A stretch of 12,500 nucleotides of DNA, from positions 15,001-27,500 of the forward strand of contig CAJNDS010000637.1 in NCBI GenBank assembly GCA_905221605.1, given 5' to 3'. The position numbers and the translations under genes were made by a program. Shown in pieces: positions 6,909 to 12,500 of the stretch. The stretch's first letter is position 1. Every line of letters begins with the position of its first letter. The stretch is from Symbiodinium natans (Eukaryota > Sar > Dinophyceae > Suessiales > Symbiodiniaceae). Under the pieces are notes generated by a model, which saw only the letters and a list, made by a program, of their open reading frames with translations, searched no databases and was not told where the DNA came from.

Positions 6909-9900
6909 CAGCAGGATATGCACGTGGGGATATCCTCGCTTCTGCCACTCGACTCTGACGATGTAGTCCGTTGTTCTGAATGGCGGAGGCCATTTATACC
7001 GTTTGGGTTTTGGTTGTTGTTTGGTCGTGGTCGGTGCGTCCACGTCGCTTACTTGGTCTAGAGATTCGCTGGATTCTGATTCTTGTTGCTTTTCATCTGC
7101 GCTTGTGGAGGCCGAGCTGCTTTCTTGGTCTGACGCGTTGGTTTCGTGTTCATCCGCGTCGGTCTGGTCGTTCTTTGCAGCTGGTGCAAGCCACCTGAGA
7201 AACTTTTTGACTTGGTGGAAGAACTGGCGCGCCAAAACGGCAGGCATGCTGCTGCAGAGTTCATTGGCTGTAAAGCCTCGTCGTTCCTTTTTTTCGTTTG
7301 TTTCGGATTGTTTTGGTTTCTTGCTCTGGGACAGCTCGTCGGGATCCCAAGTGTATTTTTCATCGCGCAGGTATTCCGCGTAGATGGCAGCAGCTTCTCG
7401 TCTTCTGTCTTGTTTAGTTCGGATTTGATTCGTGTGGTGTTCCTGTCGGAGGAGTTTGGCGTAAATGCAGGCAAGGAGGATGTATCTCTGTTTGGCATGA
7501 CAGGTGAGGGTGAGAAACCATTGCGGAGCGCCGAGTTGTGCGTACATGTTCAAGGCGATGCCTTTCTTGGCGTATACGTACGGTTGTGTTCCGGGTACGT
7601 CTCTGAGCGTGGTGTAGACTTGTCGTCGCAAGGCATCAGGCGTGGTGTCGCTGCAGTTGTGTCGTTGCTGGGCGATTCGCACGCTCGTGTTGCTGCTTAT
7701 GCGTTTTTTGAGCCAGGTTTCGAGTAGGAAGTATATGTAATCTGGGCAGCGCTCGAATCGGTCGTCTGCTCCGAGGAGCCGTTGTCTAATGTAACTGTAA
7801 AACTTCATGTTTGGGTCGTAACCGTATTGGCCTGTGGGAAAGAGATGTGGGAACACCTTGACGTCGGCGTTAGTCATCAGGTTGGCCATGAATCTGTGGT
7901 GTTCCAGGTCTTCGGTTTCGGCGAAGGGTGCTGCAGGTGCTTCGGGAAACGTGAACTCTATGTCGTCGCCGTCGCTGACGTTTTTCGGAAAAGCATCTTT
8001 CTTGTTGGAATCAATCGTGGGCTTTTCGGGTTTATTTCTGTTGAGGCGCGGTGCGCCTTCTTCGTCGTCTGTGAGAACTGTGATGGGGTGTGGCGGGTCT
8101 TGTTGTGGCATTTCGGGGGTTTGTCTTTCTGTGCACCTTTGGGATCTTGCTTTTGCAATTCTTCGTGCTTTGGCTTTGCTCCACTTGATTTGTGCCTTCT
8201 GTTGCAGGCGCTGGATGGTCTCTTGCACTTCTCTCGTTCGGTAAAGTTTGTGGCGGGCGTGCAGTTCTTCCAGGGCGCGGTAGAGGTTTCTGACGTTTGC
8301 TGGACTGGCTATTTGCCCATTTGGGGAGTGAACGTATATGTTGCCGGTCTTGTCGATGCGACAGTTTTCGAGCACGGCGGACAGCCTCGGTCGTTGAAGG
8401 GCTGTGATGTACATCCTGCCCCATTGTCCGCGGGGTCCTGCGGAGGGCATGTCTATTAGGAATTGCGAGACCTGGGCCATTGCAATGAGTCGCTGTTCGA
8501 TGTAGCTGAGTTTACGGAGCCATTTGGACTGCTTCGGTACTTGCTGAAGTACGAAATCCGTTTTTTTTTCTCGACAGTTTTTGCAGAACTTGTTTTCGGA
8601 GTCGTGCTTAGGTTGGCTTCTTTTACGCATGATTTGTCTTCCTGGTGTGAGCATGTGGCAGCCGGAACAGATCTCGGAGAGGCCGTACTTTGTCCATTCT
8701 CTGATGATTCCGTTCCTTGCGGTGTAGAAGTGAAGCATGAAATCCTCGGGGTTGCTTCCGGCGAGTTTTTGGTAATCTTGTTTTGTGAGGATTCCTGATT
8801 CTGTTTGGCCCTTTGGAAGGTTCGCAATGATTCGCCGCATGTACTTTACAGACATTGTTTGGACACTCTTGCCACTGTGTGACGGTCTTGTTTTTTCAGG
8901 GTTGGGGTTTGCAGGAAATCCTCGTCGCCCGAATGAAAAGGCATCTCTTTCTTGTTGGCTGTTGATGGGTTGTCTGTCGTCTGTTTGGTAAGTTGGGTGC
9001 ATTCCGCGCGTACCGAAGCCCAGTGATTCTCGCTCTAGTCGTTTTGGTTGGGTTTCTGGCGGGTCACGTTGCAGGTTCGGAACGGGTCCGCGCAGGCCGA
9101 AGCCCATGGATTCACGCTCTTCTTGTGACATCTGCGTTTCTGGCGGGTCACGTTGCAGGTTCGGAACGGGTCCGCGCAGGCCGAAGCCCATGGATTCACG
9201 CTCTTCTTGTGACATCTGCGTTTCTGGCGGGTCACGTTGCAGGTTCGGAACGGGTCCGCGCAGGCCGAAGCCCATGGATTCACGCTCTTCTTGTGACATC
9301 TGCGTTTCTGGCGGGTCACGTTGCAGGTTCGGAACGGGTCCGCGCAGGCCGAAGCCCATGGATTCACGCTCTAGTCGTTTCGGTTGGGTTTCTGGCGGGT
9401 CACGTTGCAGGTTCGGAACGGGTCCGCGCAGGCCGAAGCCCATGGATTCACGCTCTTCTTGCGACATCTGCGTTTCTGGCGGGTCACGTTGCAGGTTCGG
9501 AACGGGTCCGCGCAGGCCGAAGCCCATGGATTCACGCTCTTCTTGTGACATCTGCGTTTCTGGCGGGTCACGTTGCAGGTTCGGAACGGGTCCGCGCAGG
9601 CCGAAGCCCATGGATTCACGCTCTTCTTGCGACATCTGCGTTTCTGGCGGGTCACGTTGCAGGTTCGGAACGGGTCCGCGCAGGCCGAAGCCCATGGATT
9701 CACGCTCTTCTTGCGACATCTGCGTTTTTGGCGGGTCACGTTGCAGGTTCGGGACAGGTCCGCGCAGGCCGAGGCGCATGGATTCCCGCTCTTGTTGCGT
9801 CATTCGGGGTCCTGCCGAGTCTCGTTGAAGGTGTGGAACGCGTCCGCGCTTGCCGAAGCCCATGGATTCCCGCTCTTGTTGCGTCATTCGGGGTCCTGCC

Positions 9901-10280
9901 GAGTCTCGTTGAAGGTGTGGAACGCGTCCGCGCTTGCCGAAGCCCATGGAACGGCGCTGCTCCCGGGTCATCTGGGTTTGCGTTGCGTCGCGTTGACGAC
10001 TCGGTATTGGTCCACGCTTGCCGAAGCCCATGGATTCGCGCTCTGGCGCCGTGACTTGGGGCGTGCGTTGGCGCTTTTGTGTATGTCGAGATTCTTGCTC
10101 GTGTGTGTTGGGCGCCGGTTTTCGTTTTCGAGCGGGCTGTGGACTGGATGGCATGTCATGGGTGTTGTCGTCAGCAGTTGCGTCGTGTGTTTGTCGTAGT
10201 TTGGATGGCGGGTGTGGTGATTCCGGAGGCGGTTTTCGTTTGCGAGAAACAATGCGTTTTGTTTGCTCGTCACCGGTCAT
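6906..10280 (-). CDS. Helitron RepHel, N-terminal half: repeat array, zinc ribbon, DUF6570-like and Helitron_like_N regions up to the HUH motif
   Basis: This is 1124 residues from the ATG at 10280, the first ATG of a frame open from 10886. Residues about 1-75 are basic and Pro-rich. Residues about 78-455 are fourteen 28-residue repeats. A zinc ribbon follows with Cys538/Cys541 and Cys566/Cys569. Next comes a DUF6570-like block (L-S-Y-I-E-Q-R-L-I-A ... G-Q-W-G), then a Helitron_like_N region with F-P-H-L-F-P-T-G-Q-Y-G, R-Q-R-L-L, G-A-P-Q-W-F-L-T-L-T-C (Phe922 starts Rep motif 1) and finally G-Y-P-H-V-H-I-L-L with the HUH histidines 1119 and 1121. Rep proteins nick and join single strands in rolling-circle transposition. 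Between motif 1 and HUH there are about 195 residues, including an acidic Ser/Glu-rich insert near 1045-1085. The frame ends at a TAA but conserved Rep sequence resumes immediately, so this is the broken front half of one RepHel gene. Confidence 0.9.
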   Translation of the reverse strand: MTGDEQTKRIVSRKRKPPPESPHPPSKLRQTHDATADDNTHDMPSSPQPARKRKPAPNTHEQESRHTQKRQRTPQVTAPERESMGFGKRGPIPSRQRDATQTQMTREQRRSMGFGKRGRVPHLQRDSAGPRMTQQERESMGFGKRGRVPHLQRDSAGPRMTQQERESMRLGLRGPVPNLQRDPPKTQMSQEERESMGFGLRGPVPNLQRDPPETQMSQEERESMGFGLRGPVPNLQRDPPETQMSQEERESMGFGLRGPVPNLQRDPPETQMSQEERESMGFGLRGPVPNLQRDPPETQPKRLERESMGFGLRGPVPNLQRDPPETQMSQEERESMGFGLRGPVPNLQRDPPETQMSQEERESMGFGLRGPVPNLQRDPPETQMSQEERESMGFGLRGPVPNLQRDPPETQPKRLERESLGFGTRGMHPTYQTDDRQPINSQQERDAFSFGRRGFPANPNPEKTRPSHSGKSVQTMSVKYMRRIIANLPKGQTESGILTKQDYQKLAGSNPEDFMLHFYTARNGIIREWTKYGLSEICSGCHMLTPGRQIMRKRSQPKHDSENKFCKNCREKKTDFVLQQVPKQSKWLRKLSYIEQRLIAMAQVSQFLIDMPSAGPRGQWGRMYITALQRPRLSAVLENCRIDKTGNIYVHSPNGQIASPANVRNLYRALEELHARHKLYRTREVQETIQRLQQKAQIKWSKAKARRIAKARSQRCTERQTPEMPQQDPPHPITVLTDDEEGAPRLNRNKPEKPTIDSNKKDAFPKNVSDGDDIEFTFPEAPAAPFAETEDLEHHRFMANLMTNADVKVFPHLFPTGQYGYDPNMKFYSYIRQRLLGADDRFERCPDYIYFLLETWLKKRISSNTSVRIAQQRHNCSDTTPDALRRQVYTTLRDVPGTQPYVYAKKGIALNMYAQLGAPQWFLTLTCHAKQRYILLACIYAKLLRQEHHTNQIRTKQDRRREAAAIYAEYLRDEKYTWDPDELSQSKKPKQSETNEKKERRGFTANELCSSMPAVLARQFFHQVKKFLRWLAPAAKNDQTDADEHETNASDQESSSASTSADEKQQESESSESLDQVSDVDAPTTTKQQPKPKRYKWPPPFRTTDYIVRVEWQKRGYPHVHILL
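8914..10047 (-). repeat. In-frame tandem array of fourteen 84-bp units (28-residue repeats)
   Basis: The CCC of the recurring CCCATGG anchor recurs every 84 bases from 10027 down to 9019, with a diverged last unit near 8935. Each unit encodes 28 residues with the core E-R-E-S-M-G-F-G-L-R-G-P-V-P-N-L-Q-R-D. The array is graded: the three N-terminal units (GKRGPIP, GKRGRVP) and the last two (GTRGMHP, GRRGFPA) are diverged, while the central units are nearly identical. Two linker types alternate, M-S-Q-E-E and P-K-R-L-E. The second type recurs four units apart (336 bases), which is a higher-order repeat from segmental duplication. I do not recognise the repeat as a named domain. Its basic Gly/Pro character could suit nucleic-acid binding, but that is a guess. 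Confidence 0.95.
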
Positions 10281-10324
10281 TGGTGCGGTCGTTGCGGGTG
10301 TTGGTGCTGTTGTTTTTGTTGCTC

Positions 10325-10422
<98 letters not shown>

Positions 10423-10886
10423 GCTGTTGTGGCTCTTGTTGTGGTTGCTGTTGCGTCTGTTGAGCTTGGGGCTTCTGGGTGAGGTGTGTTGCTGGAGTTT
10501 TCGTAGGTTTCGCATGCGGAGCGTGGAAGCTTTGTAGGAGGGTGATGTTGGTGACGTGTTGGATGATTGTGCCGTGTGCGAGTTTTTAGTGTTCGCGTAG
10601 ATGTGCCACTTCCAGCAGATTCTGTTGGAGGTGGCGCATCGATGCGTGCTTTGTTGTGGTGTTTCTTTTTCGATGACGCGGATCTGGTTTGTTCATTTGT
10701 TCGTAGGCGGGTTCTGTTGGGATCGCGTGGATGTTGTCTTGCTTTGCTTGTCTGGCTTTGTTCGGCAGCGGGTTCGTGGCATGTTGGACCGGCTTGCTGG
10801 ATGTTGGCCTCGATGTGGTCTCGGGTCGTGCGCTCTTCGGCGCGGTCGCTGGTCGATGAAATTGTCCTTGTTTTGTGTGCGAGTTG
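10281..10886 (-). other. ATG-less open frame upstream of RepHel (possible 5' coding extension)
   Basis: The RepHel frame continues upstream of its first ATG for 202 codons with no stop and no ATG, ending at a TAG at 10889-10887. The translation is Thr/Ser/Pro/Ala/Arg-rich with a long poly-Thr run, similar in style to the disordered start of the annotated protein. It may be coding sequence joined by splicing to an upstream exon: the TAG itself would serve as an acceptor AG, with a CTGAC branch-point-like motif about 20 bases before it. It may equally be 5' UTR that happens to be open because it is low-complexity. Confidence 0.4.
10325..10423 (+). repeat. (TTG)33 trinucleotide microsatellite
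   Basis: There is an uninterrupted run of 33 TTG units, flanked by imperfect units out to about 10460. In the frame continuous with RepHel it reads ACA codons (poly-Thr). The other minus-strand frames give poly-Asn or poly-Gln, and plus-strand frames give poly-Leu, Val or Cys. It says nothing by itself about which frame is used. Confidence 0.97.
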
Positions 10887-10889
10887 CTA

Positions 10890-11179
10890 TTGTGTCGCTT
10901 AATGTCAGGGAAATGCGGATGCAGTATGGGTTGGTAGGTAGTTTCGTACCCTTAGTAGATTAATGCTGCGCGGTGGCTCGATGCTGTCATTGGATGGGAT
11001 GCTGGCATTTCGGGGAACGTGTGATTTCATGCTCTGGTCTGTGTTTGTTTCGCTAGTGGGTGATGCTGTGAGTGTGCTCTGGACGAAGGAGGGAGGGGGG
11101 GGGGTGTAATTAGATGTGGGTTGTATTTGGGCGTGTTTCATGTTTCTGTGTGTGTGTGTGTGTGTGGGTGGGTGGTGTG

Positions 11180-11210
<31 letters not shown>

Positions 11211-11482
11211 TGGGGTTGCTGTGGGCGGGGTCGTTCAGGACTTGTGCCTGAGTTTGTGTGCTATTTAGCGTGTGCGTGTTTAGGTCGAGCTGCGGGCAGA
11301 GGTAGCAGCGCAGCGTCATGTTTCAGATGCTTGTATGTTATGCATGGAAACTGTGCTTGTTGGGGTGCCAATCTTTGTTGTTTGCAATTTCTACATGCTG
11401 CGCTTGATGTTTGAGTCGTGATTGTGCTCTCGCAGTGCAGTTTTTGTTTCCTGTTGTTTTCGGAGGGGTGTTGGTCAGACTG
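10890..11482. other. Gene-free stretch between the two repeat-bearing frames
   Basis: No recognisable protein is encoded here. It contains a 10-base G run at 11095-11104 and a TG microsatellite at 11147-11210. If the right-hand frame and RepHel are one gene, this is an intron. If RepHel starts at 10280, it is the promoter region and may contain the element's 5' end. I could not pick out a TATA box or a unique Helitron 5' TC terminus. Confidence 0.4.
11147..11210. repeat. (TG)n microsatellite
   Basis: Two TG runs (about 11147-11166 and 11180-11206) are separated by a GGTGGGTGGTG block. It is similar in kind to the tracts at 2942-3175. Confidence 0.93.
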
Positions 11483-12500
11483 TCACGGGTTCGGTCGGCT
11501 ACGCTTTGGCAAGGGTCCTCTCTTGCCGAAACCCATGGCTTGGCGTTCAAGGCTCCTTGCATTGTTGTTTTGTTTTTCGCGATGTGGGTTCGGCAGGGGC
11601 CCCCGCTTTCCAAATCCTTCCATTTCGCGCTGTTCTGCAGTCATTTGCTTCTGTTTTGCATCGCGTTGAAGCTTAGGAACGGGTCCACGCAGGCCGAAGC
11701 CCATGGATTCACGCTCTAGTCGTTTCGGTTGGGTTTCTGGCGGGTCACGTTGCAGGTTCGGAACGGGTCCGCGCAGGCCGAAGCCCATGGATTCACGCTC
11801 TAGTCGTGACATCTGCGTTTTTGGCGGGTCGCGTTGCAGGTTCGGGACAGGTCCGCGCATGCCGAAGCCCGTGGATTCACGCTCTTCTTGCGACATCTGC
11901 GTTTCTGGCGGGTCACGTTGCAGGTTCGGAACGGGTCCACACAGGCCGAAGCCCATGGATTCATGCTCTAGTCGTTTCGGTTGGGTTTCTGGCGGGTCAC
12001 GTTGCAGGTTCGGAACGGGTCCACGCAGGCCGAAGCCCATGGATTCGCGCTCTTCTTGCGACATCTGCGTTTTTGGCGGGTCACCTTGCAGATTCGGTAT
12101 GGGCCCGCGCGTGCCGAAGCCCATGGATTCGCGTTTTTCTTGCGGTGGAGATTTGGTCACGTTTAAGACGATGATTGCGTGAGTTGGCACTAGTGCTTCA
12201 GGTTCTCGGTTTCCTGGTTCGGGAGGCGGCGCACGTTCGTCGAACTGACCTGGGTGTTGTGGTCGGTCGGGTTGTGATTCTGGTTGGTCGCTGCTGCGGC
12301 GGCGGGTCAGGGTTGTGTGCTCAGCGGGGCGCGCTTGTGGCATGTCGGTGAGGGATCGTTGTGTGGGGTCGATTCGGGGACTGTGCGGTGAAGGTTCGTG
12401 ATTTTTGTTGAACGTTGAAGCTGATGCTGGCGTTTGTTGTTGTGCTGCTTGCTGGCAGTTGTCTGGGCTGGTTGACGAGGCATCGCCTGTGTTCGGCAGG
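11483..12500 (-). CDS. Partial protein with eight 28-residue repeats; 5' end beyond the window
   Basis: The frame is open from the right edge (12499) to a TGA at 11485-11483, about 338 codons; an internal ATG lies at 12343. The first 125 or so residues are Ser/Pro/Gln/Asp-rich and look disordered. The rest is eight repeats of the type seen in RepHel, several almost identical to it in DNA, ending with two diverged units (G-F-G-K-R-G-P-L-P) and a short basic tail. No zinc ribbon or Rep region follows before the stop. It could be (a) the 5' exon of the RepHel gene, joined by an intron over 11482-10890, (b) the front of a second, truncated Helitron copy, or (c) a separate repeat protein. The N-terminus is not similar to that of the RepHel frame, which slightly disfavours (b). 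Function unknown. Confidence 0.6.
   Translation of the reverse strand, partial: LPNTGDASSTSPDNCQQAAQQQTPASASTFNKNHEPSPHSPRIDPTQRSLTDMPQARPAEHTTLTRRRSSDQPESQPDRPQHPGQFDERAPPPEPGNREPEALVPTHAIIVLNVTKSPPQEKRESMGFGTRGPIPNLQGDPPKTQMSQEERESMGFGLRGPVPNLQRDPPETQPKRLEHESMGFGLCGPVPNLQRDPPETQMSQEERESTGFGMRGPVPNLQRDPPKTQMSRLERESMGFGLRGPVPNLQRDPPETQPKRLERESMGFGLRGPVPKLQRDAKQKQMTAEQREMEGFGKRGPLPNPHREKQNNNARSLERQAMGFGKRGPLPKRSRPNP
11495..12145 (-). repeat. Second tandem array of eight 84-bp units
   Basis: The anchor recurs at 12120, 12036, 11952, 11868, 11784, 11700, 11616 and 11532, exactly 84 bases apart. Units at 12120-11700 are close matches to the central units of the larger array, including the same two linker types. 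The two units nearest 11532 are diverged. The two arrays are out of phase with each other (2093 bases between equivalent anchors, not a multiple of 84 or of 3), so they are separate arrays and not one interrupted array in frame. Confidence 0.95.

Noticed and set aside
8914-10047. Neuropeptide precursor, because G-F-G-K-R-G resembles amidation and dibasic cleavage sites
   Set aside because: Most units have G-L-R-G instead of G-K-R-G, there is no signal peptide, and the frame continues into Rep.
8993-10054. Long plus-strand ORFs over the repeat array (for example 353 and 240 codons)
   Set aside because: The unit is 84 bases, a multiple of three, so frames free of stops stay open through the whole array. 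The minus-strand frame is the one that joins to the zinc ribbon and Rep.
11495-12145. CRISPR-like array
   Set aside because: The repeats are contiguous 84-bp coding units with no unique spacers, in a eukaryotic transposon gene.

Overview
This is a eukaryotic window dominated by a Helitron-type rolling-circle transposon. Every gene I can support lies on the minus strand, so the biology reads from right to left. The evidence for a eukaryote is the Rep/Pif1-helicase (RepHel) gene, a Josephin-type deubiquitinase-like gene, AATAAA-type poly(A) signals, long TG, TTG and G-run microsatellites, and the absence of bacterial operon features such as Shine-Dalgarno sites. The lineage (protist, alga or invertebrate) cannot be fixed from the sequence alone.

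Layout in transcription order. (1) 12500-11483 is an open frame entering from the right edge. It is Ser/Pro/Gln-rich and then carries eight 28-residue repeats. (2) 11482-10890 has no convincing gene and holds TG repeats. (3) 10886-10281 is an ATG-less open frame, low in complexity, with a (TTG)33 microsatellite read as poly-Thr. (4) 10280-6906 is the N-terminal half of RepHel: fourteen 28-residue repeats, a CxxC...CxxC zinc ribbon, a DUF6570-like segment and a Helitron_like_N segment, ending at the HUH motif. (5) An in-frame TAA at 6908-6906 interrupts the gene. (6) 6905-3480 continues in the same frame: the Cys-rich CRFGFP segment, the YxxxYxxK catalytic-tyrosine motif, a proline linker encoded by a G-run, and a full Pif1-like superfamily 1 helicase. 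(7) 3479-2834 holds TG microsatellites and a nested palindrome next to a CTAG, which resembles a Helitron 3' end. (8) 2833-2378 is a compact Josephin-domain cysteine protease. (9) 1906-704 is a PD-(D/E)XK (RecB/MGME1-like) nuclease. (10) 395-1 is a decayed second copy of the Pif1 helicase running off the left edge.

How the parts would work together is partly inference. Rep nicks and joins DNA strands through its HUH and two-tyrosine motifs, and the fused Pif1 helicase unwinds the displaced strand. The zinc ribbon and repeat arrays may bind DNA or partners. The nuclease and the Josephin protease could be accessory genes of the same element, acting on DNA ends and on host ubiquitin signalling. 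They could equally belong to a neighbouring element if the palindrome at 3194-3276 is a real 3' terminus. The nonsense codon inside Rep and the broken helicase copy at the left suggest a cluster of ageing, nested Helitron copies, while the near-identical 84-bp repeats in both arrays show recent homogenisation or duplication.
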